64,000 bases of DNA from UBA2336 sp046294915 (GCA_046294915.1 JBKBOE010000003.1:11066-75065); one strand, 5' to 3'. Positions 8,854-17,356 are shown, counted from the stretch's first letter. Program-made: numbers and translations. Notes: a model not told the origin generated them from the sequence alone.

Positions 8854-9258
8854 ATGAAAAAGGTAATGATCGCGATGCTCATCGGGATGGTGGGAATTGC
8901 AAGCCAGGTGAATGCCCAGGTACGACCAAGTGTGGATCAGCGCGAAGCGGTAGTAATCGCCAGCCACGCCCGCTTGCGTCAGGCCGAGGTAACTAAGCAA
9001 CGGGTTGAGCAGGCGCGTTTGAATCATCAGCGCATTGAGCAGGCGCGCATTAACCAGGCCCGGTTGAAGCATGAGCGTATTAAAAAAGCCCGCGTGAAGC
9101 ATGCACGGGTTAAACATGCCCGCATTAAAGCTGCCCGCGAAGGTGCCGCTGATGAACAGGTAGGCAACCAGCACCCCAGGCGCAGGTATTTTCATTGGAT
9201 GAAAAGAAAGCGGACGGCCGGGCAGTTTACTTCAGAAAATCTTCCTCCCGGAAATTGA
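8854..9258 (+). CDS. Secreted protein of basic 5-residue tandem repeats
   Basis: 134 residues with a clear signal peptide (MKKVMIAMLIGMVGIASQVNAQ). Residues 38-97 consist of about twelve 5-residue units of the form x-[AQE]-R-[LIV]-x (for example QARLN, HQRIE, QARIN, HARVK), encoded by 15-bp units from 8965 to 9144. The repeat is strongly basic toward its end and predicts a continuous charged helix. The last 24 residues (from RYFHWMK) are encoded by a DNA block repeated at 14009-14080. The gene ends before a strong terminator. No family is recognised. Binding of acidic polymers such as LPS or DNA is a guess. Confidence 0.75.
   Translation: MKKVMIAMLIGMVGIASQVNAQVRPSVDQREAVVIASHARLRQAEVTKQRVEQARLNHQRIEQARINQARLKHERIKKARVKHARVKHARIKAAREGAADEQVGNQHPRRRYFHWMKRKRTAGQFTSENLPPGN
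8965..9144 (+). repeat. 15-bp period coding tandem repeat
   Basis: Twelve consecutive 15-bp units encode x-[AQE]-R-[LIV]-x pentamers. Third-position differences between units show the array is diverged, not recently expanded. Confidence 0.8.
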
Positions 9259-9306
9259 TTGAGTGTAATAAATCTTAAGCGGACCTAAATCGTCCGCTTT
9301 TTTTTT
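9185..9306 (+). repeat. Direct repeat, copy 1 (gene 3' end plus terminator)
   Basis: Matches 14009-14135. The first roughly 72 columns differ at about six or seven positions by eye, then about 20-28 bases are unlike, then the terminator hairpin matches with two differences. Copy 1 encodes the C-terminus of the pentamer-repeat protein. Confidence 0.75.
9277..9306 (+). terminator. Rho-independent terminator
   Basis: AAGCGGAC (9277-9284) pairs with GTCCGCTT (9292-9299), followed by a run of nine T. It closes the pentamer-repeat gene. The same hairpin recurs at 14108-14135. Confidence 0.9.
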
Positions 9307-9369
9307 GACGGATTTACCGGTGCATATTGAGTAAAGCAATTTAGTAAATTGCCGGCACACCTTGTGGGT

Positions 9370-11343
9370 ATGACTACGCTGTTGCGCACCATGGTATTGA
9401 CGGGAATAAGTGCCTGTTTATGTGCCTGTATTTTAGCACAATCTGTAAAAACCGATAGCCTGAAGCAAATCGTTCAGACATCAACCGATGATTCGGTTAA
9501 GGCCGCAGCACTCCTGCAACTTGCTTTTCAATCAATTTTCAATGATTCTAAAACCGCCTGGCAGCAACTTGCCGAAGCACAGCAGTTGCTTTCCGGAAAA
9601 GCCCTGCCTTACCTTCATGTTCATGCCACGTATGTCAAAGCCGTATATTTCGATGTAACCGGAGCAGCCGACTCGGCACGGTTTTATTTTGAAAGCGGGC
9701 TTACCCGGGCCAAGATGCACCAATTTGCCGATTTGGAAGTTAAATTTCTTAATGGCCTGGGCCTGAACAACTGGAACCGCGGATACTATCAGACTGCCCT
9801 TGATTTATTTCTGCAGGTAAACGATCGCAATCAGCAACTCGATAAAGCAAAGCAGATTCCGGCCAGCACTCCTCTTAACAATATCGGGTTAATCTATCAG
9901 GAAATGGGTTTGTACGATAAGGCGCTGGAATATCATAACAAAGCGCTGCGCATACGCCTGAGTGAGCCTTCCCTGCTTGCGCAGGCCGCTACCTCCTATA
10001 ATAATATGGGCATCTGTCTTTATCATTTAAAAAAATACAAAGAAGCAGAAGAGGTGTACCGCAAAGGGCTTGAACTGGCCCGGCAGCATAAATTTATGCG
10101 GCAGTATTACGACCTTGCCGGAAACATGGCCAACACCCTGGCAGCCATGAACCGCTATGAGGAAGCGCAGCAATTTAATCTTGATGTCCTTCATCACGAT
10201 CCATCCGTTAAACTTCCGGATAAATTTTTAATGAACATTTCTTCGGCAGCGGCCGGCATTTATCTGAACCTGGGAAAACCACACGCTGCCCTGCCCCTTA
10301 TTGAAAAAGGACTTAACTTGGTTAAAGAAAAACCTGAACTGGAATTCTATGCATCTGATTTATACCGTTATTCGGCTGCCTATTACTATGGGCAAGGCGA
10401 TGCCCAGCGCGGAAGGCACTATGCTGATAAACAGCAGGAGGTACTGGAACAACGCTTTTCCAAACGCAATGCCGAAAGCCTTGCCGAGATGGAAGTGAAA
10501 TATGAAACGGCTGAAAAAGAGAGGCAGATACTGGATCAGCAGCTGGTCATTGAACATAACAACCTCTTACTGGCTAGGCAGCGCAATCAGAATATACTGC
10601 TCACCGCATCGGTGATTATTCTTCTTCTGCTGGCAGTTACCGGGTATATTTATTTCCGGGCACGGCAGAAAACCCGAGAGCAGAAGTTGCTCCTGCATGA
10701 AAAGCAACTGCGCCTGGATGCCGTAATGCAGGCTACCGAAGAAGAACGCCAGCGCATTGCCCGCGACCTTCACGATGGTATCGGGCAACAGCTGAGTGGG
10801 ATCATCCTGAGAATGGAAACTATTTTGCACAATAATGACAATGCGCAACAGAAGCCAACCTTATACGAACTTGCTCAGCATTTGCGTAGCGCCACTTCCG
10901 AAGTACGCACCTTGTCACATCAGATGATGCCACGCGCACTTACCGAACTGGGCCTTGTGCCGGCCATCAGCGACTTGCTTAACCGCACCTTTGCCGGCTC
11001 GTCTATTCAGTGTGCATTTCAGCATCACCTGGTATCCGATCGGTTTGATCCAAAAATCGAACTTACCATATTCCGGGTGGTGCAGGAACTTATCAATAAT
11101 ATCATCAGGCATTCCAGGGCGGGTAAGGTATCGGTAAACCTGCTGCGGCTGAAAGACAAAGTGCGGCTTACCGTTGAAGATGACGGTGTAGGTTTTGAAC
11201 CAGTTGCTGCGCACAATGGTTACGGCCTGATGAACATTCGCAGCCGGGTAGAAAGTGTAAACGGGTCGGTTCTGTTTGAGCACAACGAAAATGCCGGCAC
11301 CCTGGTAACCGTTACTATTCCAATGAATCATCAATATGCGTAA
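9370..11343 (+). CDS. TPR-containing sensor histidine kinase (HisKA_3)
   Basis: 657-residue two-component kinase. A signal or anchor segment (LTGISACLCACILAQ) leads into a periplasmic region of tetratricopeptide repeats (about residues 60-370, for example ALEYHNKALRIRL and YKEAEEVYRKGLELA), then a coiled coil, one membrane helix (ILLTASVIILLLLAVTGYIYF) and a cytoplasmic kinase. The phospho-accepting His is H468 in ARDLHDGIGQQLSG, and the ATPase has NNIIRHS, DDGVGFEP and GYGLMNIRSR. The ATG at 9370 was preferred to the TTG at 9349. The stop overlaps the regulator gene by 8 bases, so they are a pair. Confidence 0.93.
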   Translation: MTTLLRTMVLTGISACLCACILAQSVKTDSLKQIVQTSTDDSVKAAALLQLAFQSIFNDSKTAWQQLAEAQQLLSGKALPYLHVHATYVKAVYFDVTGAADSARFYFESGLTRAKMHQFADLEVKFLNGLGLNNWNRGYYQTALDLFLQVNDRNQQLDKAKQIPASTPLNNIGLIYQEMGLYDKALEYHNKALRIRLSEPSLLAQAATSYNNMGICLYHLKKYKEAEEVYRKGLELARQHKFMRQYYDLAGNMANTLAAMNRYEEAQQFNLDVLHHDPSVKLPDKFLMNISSAAAGIYLNLGKPHAALPLIEKGLNLVKEKPELEFYASDLYRYSAAYYYGQGDAQRGRHYADKQQEVLEQRFSKRNAESLAEMEVKYETAEKERQILDQQLVIEHNNLLLARQRNQNILLTASVIILLLLAVTGYIYFRARQKTREQKLLLHEKQLRLDAVMQATEEERQRIARDLHDGIGQQLSGIILRMETILHNNDNAQQKPTLYELAQHLRSATSEVRTLSHQMMPRALTELGLVPAISDLLNRTFAGSSIQCAFQHHLVSDRFDPKIELTIFRVVQELINNIIRHSRAGKVSVNLLRLKDKVRLTVEDDGVGFEPVAAHNGYGLMNIRSRVESVNGSVLFEHNENAGTLVTVTIPMNHQYA

Positions 11344-11986
11344 AGGCACTCTATATCTGGTTGACGATCATCAACTGGTAATTGATGGCATCATTGCGCT
11401 GGTTGAAAGCAGTGGTGAATGGGAGGTAATTGGTTTTGCTAATTCCGGTGAGGAGGCCCTGCATAAGATACCTATCCTGAAGCCGGATATCATATTAATG
11501 GATCTGGAAATGCCGCGTATGAACGGCCTGCAGTGCACCGAAAAGCTGCTGGCGCAGAACGCCCTCTACAAAATTGTTATCCTTACATTTCATCATGAAA
11601 AGGCATTGGTGCAGAAAATGGTTAAAATGGGCATAGCAGGCTACATCATGAAAAATGCTCCACGACAGGAATTTCTTACCGGGCTGCAGATGGTGAAACA
11701 GGGTAATAAATTTTACTCCAGCCAGTTAACTGAAACCATGCTGGAGGTTACACCTTTAACAGTTAAAAATGAATCCAATATAAAACTCCTGGCTCTGCTG
11801 AGTCAGCGCGAACGCGAAGTGTTGCAACTGATAGCTGAGGGCATATCGAGCAAGGAAATAGCCGACCGGCTGCATCTTTCCTCCGGCACAATAGAAACAC
11901 ACCGTAAAAACCTGCTCAAGAAACTCAATGCCCGTAACTCAGCCGAATTAATCCGCATGGCCATTTCCGAGGGCCTGCTTAATTGA
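11336..11986 (+). CDS. NarL/LuxR-type response regulator
   Basis: 216-residue regulator. The receiver domain has the acidic pocket (LVDDH, 8-12), the phosphorylation site D56 in ILMDLEMPRMNG and a conserved Lys in GYIMKNAP. The C-terminal LuxR-type helix-turn-helix begins LSQREREVLQLIAEG and includes SSKEIADRLHLSSGTIETHRKN. It starts inside the last codons of the TPR kinase, which should phosphorylate it. Targets are unknown. The beta-propeller gene immediately downstream is the obvious candidate. Confidence 0.95.
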   Translation: MRKGTLYLVDDHQLVIDGIIALVESSGEWEVIGFANSGEEALHKIPILKPDIILMDLEMPRMNGLQCTEKLLAQNALYKIVILTFHHEKALVQKMVKMGIAGYIMKNAPRQEFLTGLQMVKQGNKFYSSQLTETMLEVTPLTVKNESNIKLLALLSQREREVLQLIAEGISSKEIADRLHLSSGTIETHRKNLLKKLNARNSAELIRMAISEGLLN

Positions 11987-12084
11987 TTTACCCGTTTTCA
12001 GGTAGCAAAATCCTGGTTTTTAGAGAATTAATGACTTTGTGAAATCACACAACTTGGCTTTGAAAAATTTAAAACCTCAAAGCC

Positions 12085-13893
12085 ATGAAAAAACTATTTC
12101 TCTTATTGGTGCTTTGCACTCCGGTGTGGGCGCAAAACACCTTTCAGCCAAAGTACACCTACACGCTGCCCAACAAGTGGGAAACCTGGACCCTGGCACC
12201 CGGGGGGATATTGCTGGTAGGGCATTCAAAGGGCTTTACCGCCATCGAAGCGCACAATAATCAATTGCTGTACGATTACACCGCGCTGGGCAAGATCAAA
12301 CTCAATGAAATGGATTTGATTGAAGGGTTGCCCTGGGTAGTACTCAAAAATGCAGCCGTAGGCAAGATGCCATCCTACGTAGTGTTAGATTATTTTACCG
12401 GCAAGCCGGTATTTGAAAGCCAGAAACAGGATTGGACCGGACCGGCCGGTTACTACTTTGTTACCGATGAAGCCAAGCTGGTGATCTGGGGGGCTAACAA
12501 TAAACTCAAATCAACCGGCTGTATCGGCATATACGACCTGGGCTCGAACAAAGAACTGGCACTTATCGACCTGAAAGATAAAAAATTAACCGGTGGCGGC
12601 CTGCCAACGAGCATGGTGGTAGAAGACGACCGGTTTATCATGACCACCACCAAAAGCGTTGCAGTGGTTAACCTGCGAACCAACGCAATAGAATGGTTTA
12701 CCACCAAACTCAACAATTCAAACGGTACCCTGAAATACCTGTTTGACGAAGCCAACCAGGTAGTGTATGCCTACAGTCCGTTTTTAAAAGCCAAGATTTA
12801 TAAAATCAATGCAAAAGATGGTTCACTGATGTGGGCCAAACCCATTAGCCTGGACGGAGCCGTAAAACGCATAGAGATAATCAAGGAAGGATTATGGGTG
12901 TATGCTGAAGAAGAAAAATCGTTTGAAGTAAACCTGTTCGATCCGGGCACGGCACAAAAACTGTGGAAAAAGCCGTATTCCGATAAAGGCGGTATCCGTG
13001 AATTTATTTTCACGCCCGAGGGTGTGGTATTTGGTACCTCCACCGGAGAAGTGAACACCTTGCTGCATACAGGTGCACTGCATCTGAGTAAAAATATTGA
13101 CATCGGAGCACCCTACCGCATATTCGCCCTTAACCCCGATGGCAGCCTGTTTTACCTCACCTTTAACAAAATGGGTATAGTGAACCTGAAAGACGGAGGA
13201 TTTGTAAAAGAACCGGCAAAATTCAGAAAAGTAGAGCAGATGGTAACCGGCTTCGATAAGCAAAACGACCGGTTTGTGGTAAGCACTGGTAACGAATTGT
13301 TTTTTATTACGCGCGATGGCACCATTAAAAAAGTGTGCGACATCGCCTTTAAAGGCGATGAAAATCCATCCAAGATTGAATTTCGCGAAAGCGGAATCCT
13401 GCTGTCATCGAACCAGAATGCTTTGCTGGTGGATTATGATGGCCAGACGAAGTACGATGTGTTCTACAAAGCTCCGGGTACTTCTATAGCCGGTAAATTA
13501 CTGGCTGGTGCCGTAATGGCCGCAAGCGCAACTGCGGGAGTAGCCAATGCTGCAAAAGCGGGCATGATGCAGGGCGCTACACACTTTTATGCCGAAGACG
13601 AAGAAAAGCGTGCCGCAAGTAATGCTAAGTCATTTTCGGGAGTAGCCAGCAGTGCGGCAAGTGCTATGAACCAGCGTTTTAGTGCAACAACGGCAACGAA
13701 AAACAGTCTGTATATTCAGACCTCGCTGGATGAAGGCGTGGGACTGATACGGCTGAATAAGGACACCGGTAAGCCCGATGGCCAGATTGTAACCAAAGAC
13801 AAAAAGCCTGAATATTTAGTCGATGAAGATTTTGGTGCATTCTATTTCCTGAAATCCGATAACACCATTGTTGGTTACGACTTAAGACAATAA
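12085..13893 (+). CDS. Secreted PQQ-like beta-propeller protein
   Basis: 602 residues with signal peptide MKKLFLLLVLCTPVWAQ and repeated propeller blades (for example YDLGSNKELALIDLKDKK, YKINAKDGSLMWAKPI, NLFDPGTAQKLWKKPY) like PQQ-binding beta-propellers that act as scaffolds or ligand sensors. Residues about 470-545 are an unusual insert rich in Ala, Gly, Ser and Met (GKLLAGAVMAASATAGVANAA) before a final pair of blades. It follows the two-component pair by 98 bp and is followed by hairpin DNA and a terminator. The function is unknown. Confidence 0.8.
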   Translation: MKKLFLLLVLCTPVWAQNTFQPKYTYTLPNKWETWTLAPGGILLVGHSKGFTAIEAHNNQLLYDYTALGKIKLNEMDLIEGLPWVVLKNAAVGKMPSYVVLDYFTGKPVFESQKQDWTGPAGYYFVTDEAKLVIWGANNKLKSTGCIGIYDLGSNKELALIDLKDKKLTGGGLPTSMVVEDDRFIMTTTKSVAVVNLRTNAIEWFTTKLNNSNGTLKYLFDEANQVVYAYSPFLKAKIYKINAKDGSLMWAKPISLDGAVKRIEIIKEGLWVYAEEEKSFEVNLFDPGTAQKLWKKPYSDKGGIREFIFTPEGVVFGTSTGEVNTLLHTGALHLSKNIDIGAPYRIFALNPDGSLFYLTFNKMGIVNLKDGGFVKEPAKFRKVEQMVTGFDKQNDRFVVSTGNELFFITRDGTIKKVCDIAFKGDENPSKIEFRESGILLSSNQNALLVDYDGQTKYDVFYKAPGTSIAGKLLAGAVMAASATAGVANAAKAGMMQGATHFYAEDEEKRAASNAKSFSGVASSAASAMNQRFSATTATKNSLYIQTSLDEGVGLIRLNKDTGKPDGQIVTKDKKPEYLVDEDFGAFYFLKSDNTIVGYDLRQ

Positions 13894-14008
13894 TACACTA
13901 CAGTTTAAAGCCCTTATCAGCCAGTCTCCGGGGCAACAGGGCTTTGAGGCTAAGCTGTTACCGGAAGATTCCCTCCCCGAAAGGGGAGGGTTATTTAATT
14001 CTACCATT
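13894..14008 (+). other. Structured intergenic DNA with GNRA-capped hairpin
   Basis: After the propeller stop, AAAGCCCT (13907-13914) can pair with AGGGCTTT (13938-13945). CCCTCCCC (13971-13978) pairs perfectly with GGGGAGGG (13983-13990) over a GAAA tetraloop, followed by the T/A-rich ttatttaatt. The second hairpin may be a terminator or part of a small RNA. Confidence 0.5.
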
Positions 14009-14135
14009 GGTTATTTTCATTGGAAGAAATGAAAGCGTAAGGCCGGGCAGTTTAATTCAGAAAATCTTCCTCCGGGAAATCAATAATTCCGAACGGATCT
14101 TTTTTTGAGCGGACATAAACCGTCCGCTTTTTTTT
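14009..14135 (+). repeat. Direct repeat, copy 2 (non-coding remnant plus terminator)
   Basis: Second copy of the block at 9185-9306. Here the reading frame is broken: YFHWKK is followed at once by TGA. It looks like the decayed 3' end of a second pentamer-repeat gene that has kept its terminator. Confidence 0.7.
14108..14135 (+). terminator. Rho-independent terminator
   Basis: AGCGGAC (14108-14114) pairs with GTCCGCT (14122-14128), with eight T to 14135. It serves the plus-strand propeller transcript and overlaps the stop codon of the convergent minus-strand gene. Confidence 0.88.
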
Positions 14136-14511
14136 ACCTAAGGTTTATAGCAAAACTTGTAGGTAGTGGACAAATTCTTGTTTTTGTACCTGTATTGAAG
14201 TCGTAGATATAGATGGATTTACTTTTTTCCTCAAAATATAAAAGTTTGTTTCTGTTGGGACTTAAGGCAGGAAAGGTAACATTCGTAATTATTTTTTTTG
14301 ATTTTTTTGTTCTCACATCCATTATAAAAAGAGCGGAATTAGCCACATAAATGATTTCATTCTCAGACCGTCCGAAAAACGCAGCGCTGATAGGATTGGA
14401 ACTCTCCAGCAACTTCAGTTCAGATCCTGTCTCCAGAGTATAATAGGCCGGCTGACTTGAAATGGGGCCAGCTACTATACACAACAATATTAGCAGGCCG
14501 GTTTTGTGCAT
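14134..14511 (-). CDS. Small secreted propeller-like fragment
   Basis: 125 residues with signal peptide (GLLILLCIVAGPISSQ) and one or two TolB/WD-like blades: IIYVANSALFIMDVRTKKSKKI, then FPALSPNRNKLLYFEEKSKSIYIYDFNTG. A complete propeller would need several hundred residues, so this is either a truncated gene or a minimal stand-alone protein. It starts two bases after the ettA stop on the same strand and may be read from the same transcript. Its stop lies in the T-run of the opposing terminator, hinting that the original 3' end was lost there. Confidence 0.55.
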   Translation of the reverse strand: MHKTGLLILLCIVAGPISSQPAYYTLETGSELKLLESSNPISAAFFGRSENEIIYVANSALFIMDVRTKKSKKIITNVTFPALSPNRNKLLYFEEKSKSIYIYDFNTGTKTRICPLPTSFAINLR

Positions 14512-14513
14512 GT

Positions 14514-16196
14514 TTAACTCACCAGTTTCTTATACTTTATACGGTGCGGCTGGTCGTCACCAAGCCGTTTTTTCTTATTTTCCTCGTATTCGCTGAACGT
14601 TCCCTCAAACCAATATACTTGAGAGTCGCCTTCAAAAGCAAGGATGTGTGTACACACGCGGTCTAAAAACCAGCGGTCGTGCGAAATAATAACGGCACAG
14701 CCGGCAAAGTTTTCCAGGGCTTCTTCGAGTGCCCGCAGGGTGTTAACGTCAAGGTCGTTAGTAGGCTCATCCAGCAACAGCAGATTTCCGCCTTGTTTAA
14801 GTGCGATGGCCAGGTGTACGCGGTTGCGCATGCCCCCTGAAAGTTCTTTGATTTTGCGCTGCTGGTCGGTGCCGTTAAAGTTGAATTTGCCAACATAGGC
14901 ACGTGAGTTCATCTCTTTACCGCCCAGCATAATGATATCATTACCACCGCTAATGGCTTGCCATACGGTTTCTTCGGGATTCAAATCGTCATGCTCCTGG
15001 TCAACGTAAGCAATCTGCACGGTTTCGCCTACTTCAAAAGTTCCGGCATCGGGTTTTTCTTTGCCGATAATCATTTTGAACAGCGTGGTTTTACCGGCAC
15101 CGTTCGGGCCAATGATGCCTACAATGCCTGCAGGCGGCAGGGAGAAGGTGAGGTTTTCCACCAGCAGTTTATCACCAAAGGCTTTCGAAACATTTTTTGC
15201 TTCAATAACTTTATTTCCCAGCCTTGGTCCCGGGGGTATGTACAATTCAAGTTTCTCTTCGCGTTCTTTTACCTCCTGGGTCAGTAATTTTTCGTATGCA
15301 TTTAAGCGTGCTTTGCCTTTGGCATGCCGTCCTTTGGGGCTCATGCGCACCCGTTCTAATTCGCGCTCCAGGGCTTTTTGGCGCTTCGATTCGGTTTTTT
15401 CTTCCTGGGCAAGCCGCTTTTGTTTTTGATCGAGCCAGGAGGAATAGTTTCCTTTCCACGGTATTCCTTCTCCGCGGTCGAGTTCCAAAATCCAGCCGGC
15501 AACATTATCGAGGAAATACCGGTCGTGCGTAACGGCAATTACGGTTCCTTTATATTGTTTCAGGTGTTGCTCTAACCATAAAACCGATTCGGCATCGAGG
15601 TGGTTGGTGGGTTCATCCAGCAAGAGTACATCCGGCTCCTGCAAAAGCAACCTGCAAAGGGCAACCCTTCGTTTTTCACCCCCTGACAGAAATTCGATTT
15701 TTGCTTCGGGTGGAGGGCAACGCAACGCATCCATGGCGCGTTCCAGTTTATGATCGAGTTCCCACGCACCGATGGCATCGAGTTTCTCCTGGATTTCGCC
15801 CTGGCGAGTAATAAGTTTCTCCATGGCATTGGGGTTCTCCATAATAGCCGGGTCGGCAAATTTTTCGTTTACGGCTTCAAACTCTTTTAACAAGGCCACA
15901 GTTTCCTGAACGCCTTCTTCAACAATTTCCCGAACGGTTTTTGATTTGTCGAGTTTAGGCTCCTGCTCCAGTAAGCCTACGGAAAATGAAAGATCGGACA
16001 CTACTTCGCCCTGAAACTCTTTATCTATGCCTGCAATAATTCGAAGTAATGATGATTTGCCTGAACCGTTTAGTCCCAGCACACCAATTTTTGCTCCGTA
16101 AAAGAAAGAAAGGTAGATGTCCTTTAATACCTGTTTATTGGGTGGGTAAATTTTGTTTACCCCGGTCATCGAGAAAATTATTTTTTCGTCAGCCAT
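14514..16196 (-). CDS. ettA: Energy-dependent translational throttle protein EttA
   Basis: 560-residue ABC-F ATPase with two ABC cassettes and no membrane domain. It binds the ribosomal E site and gates early elongation according to ATP level. Cassette 1 has GLNGSGKSS, FLSGGEKRR and LLLDEPTNHLD. A charged linker with the arm region (RMSPKGRHAKGKARL) follows, and cassette 2 has GPNGAGKTT, LSGGMRNR and LLLDEPTNDLD. I set the start at the ATG at 16196 (MADEKIIFSM), since the ATG at 16253 adds a leader without similarity. Length fits EttA (about 555). Confidence 0.95.
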   Translation of the reverse strand: MADEKIIFSMTGVNKIYPPNKQVLKDIYLSFFYGAKIGVLGLNGSGKSSLLRIIAGIDKEFQGEVVSDLSFSVGLLEQEPKLDKSKTVREIVEEGVQETVALLKEFEAVNEKFADPAIMENPNAMEKLITRQGEIQEKLDAIGAWELDHKLERAMDALRCPPPEAKIEFLSGGEKRRVALCRLLLQEPDVLLLDEPTNHLDAESVLWLEQHLKQYKGTVIAVTHDRYFLDNVAGWILELDRGEGIPWKGNYSSWLDQKQKRLAQEEKTESKRQKALERELERVRMSPKGRHAKGKARLNAYEKLLTQEVKEREEKLELYIPPGPRLGNKVIEAKNVSKAFGDKLLVENLTFSLPPAGIVGIIGPNGAGKTTLFKMIIGKEKPDAGTFEVGETVQIAYVDQEHDDLNPEETVWQAISGGNDIIMLGGKEMNSRAYVGKFNFNGTDQQRKIKELSGGMRNRVHLAIALKQGGNLLLLDEPTNDLDVNTLRALEEALENFAGCAVIISHDRWFLDRVCTHILAFEGDSQVYWFEGTFSEYEENKKKRLGDDQPHRIKYKKLVS

Positions 16197-16328
16197 GCAG
16201 TTAATTTTTTGAACACTGTGGAATCGATGGCAAATATGGCGGATTTCGGGCAACTGGCAATTTTGTAGCAGGGTTACCCGCCTGCCGATAACCCGATGAA
16301 GGCAAAAAACAGCACCTGGAAGCGGGTG

Positions 16329-16358
16329 TTGCCTGTTGATGAATTAATTCTATTTTTG
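16329..16358 (+). promoter_or_regulatory. Bacteroidota-type promoter of the DUF2795 gene
   Basis: TTG (16329-16331), then 19 bp, then TATTTTTG (16351-16358) match the TTG/TAnnTTTG consensus. A clear ribosome binding site, GGGAGG (16371-16376), precedes the ATG at 16385. Confidence 0.65.
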
Positions 16359-16384
16359 CGAAAAATTAAAGGGAGGTATACTGT

Positions 16385-16606
16385 ATGTATTGGACACTTG
16401 AACTTGCCTCGTATCTGGAAGATGCTCCGTGGCCTGCCACCAAGGACGAGCTTATAGATTATTCTATCCGGTCGGGTGCGCCCCTTGAAGTGGTGGAAAA
16501 TCTTCAGGAACTTGAGGATGATGGTCAACCTTATGAAAGTATTGAAGAGATTTGGCCCGACTATCCCACCAAGGAGGATTTCTTTTTCAATGAAGACGAG
16601 TATTAA
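16385..16606 (+). CDS. DUF2795 domain protein
   Basis: 73-residue acidic protein of the DUF2795 type: MYWTLELASYLEDAPWPATKDELIDYSIRSG, then VENLQELEDDGQPYESIEEIWPDYP. The fold is thought to be a small helical module. The function is unknown. It has its own promoter, a strong Shine-Dalgarno (unusual in this phylum) and its own terminator, so it is likely well expressed as a single gene. A 255-bp ORF on the other strand across this region has no supporting features. Confidence 0.88.
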   Translation: MYWTLELASYLEDAPWPATKDELIDYSIRSGAPLEVVENLQELEDDGQPYESIEEIWPDYPTKEDFFFNEDEY

Positions 16607-16630
16607 TTGAATGAGCGACTAAAATCGCGG

Positions 16631-16653
16631 GCCGGTTTTAACCGGCTTTTTTT
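16631..16653 (+). terminator. Rho-independent terminator of the DUF2795 gene
   Basis: GCCGGTT (16631-16637) pairs with AACCGGC (16640-16646), followed by seven T. The T-run overlaps the stop codon of the convergent ispD. Confidence 0.88.
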
Positions 16654-17329
16654 ATTTCCTTGCTGCAACCAGTGCTTCTGCAATAACCAGGTCTTCGGCT
16701 GTTGTGATTTTTATGTTCTCATAACTCCCCTCAAACAATGAAATGGTGTGTCCGGCACGTTCGGCAACGCTGGCATCATCAGTTAAGGCAACATCTTCTT
16801 TCAGTTGGTATGCTTGTTTAATGAGGCTAACCCGAAAAGTTTGCGGAGTTTGAATCAACCGGAATTTAGAGCGATCCATGGCTCGGGTGGTATCTTGGTC
16901 TGTCATTCGGATAGATTCTTTAAGGCGTACGGAAGCCACGGCCGAGCCGTGTACGGCTGCCAGGCGAAAGGATGCTGCAATTATATTGGCACTAACCAGC
17001 GGGCGCACGCCATCATGTATGGCCACCAGGCCGTCACCCTCAATTTTTTCGAGGCCTTTTTTAACCGACTGAAACCGGGTTTCTCCCCCGGGTTGTAGTG
17101 TAACGGGTTTGGTGTATTGGTGCAGATCGCACAGTTCGTTCCAGATGCTGAAGTCATCCTCCGGAATGACCACAACAACAGTTATAGTTGGTGAGTATTC
17201 AAAAAACGCATTGATGGTGCGCATCAGCACCGGTATACCGCCTACATCAAGAAATTGTTTGGGTACTTTGCTTTTGATGCGTGTACCTTTGCCACCGGCT
17301 ACAATAAGCGCGTATTCTTTATTGTTCAT
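16652..17329 (-). CDS. ispD: 2-C-methyl-D-erythritol 4-phosphate cytidylyltransferase IspD
   Basis: 225-residue enzyme of the MEP isoprenoid pathway, which joins MEP and CTP to give CDP-methylerythritol in the cytosol. It has the nucleotide-binding start ALIVAGGKGTRIKSKVPKQFLDVGG, the VAIHDGVRPLVS block and the C-terminal LTDDASVAERAGHTISLFEGSYENIKITTAEDL. Length is typical. It starts with the ATG at 17329 and has a promoter-like TATTTTTG at 17354-17347 on its strand. It shares this short upstream region with a divergent small membrane protein gene. Confidence 0.95.
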   Translation of the reverse strand: MNNKEYALIVAGGKGTRIKSKVPKQFLDVGGIPVLMRTINAFFEYSPTITVVVVIPEDDFSIWNELCDLHQYTKPVTLQPGGETRFQSVKKGLEKIEGDGLVAIHDGVRPLVSANIIAASFRLAAVHGSAVASVRLKESIRMTDQDTTRAMDRSKFRLIQTPQTFRVSLIKQAYQLKEDVALTDDASVAERAGHTISLFEGSYENIKITTAEDLVIAEALVAARK

Positions 17330-17356
17330 ATCTTTCCGTAAAATACCAAAAATACA

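Noticed and set aside
8845..9195. Minus-strand ORF reading as a pentapeptide-repeat-like protein opposite the secreted repeat gene
   Set aside because: Its period is the mirror of the plus-strand 15-bp units. The plus strand has the signal peptide and terminator; the minus frame has neither.
16274..16528. 84-residue minus-strand ORF over the DUF2795 gene
   Set aside because: The plus-strand gene has promoter, ribosome site, family match and terminator.
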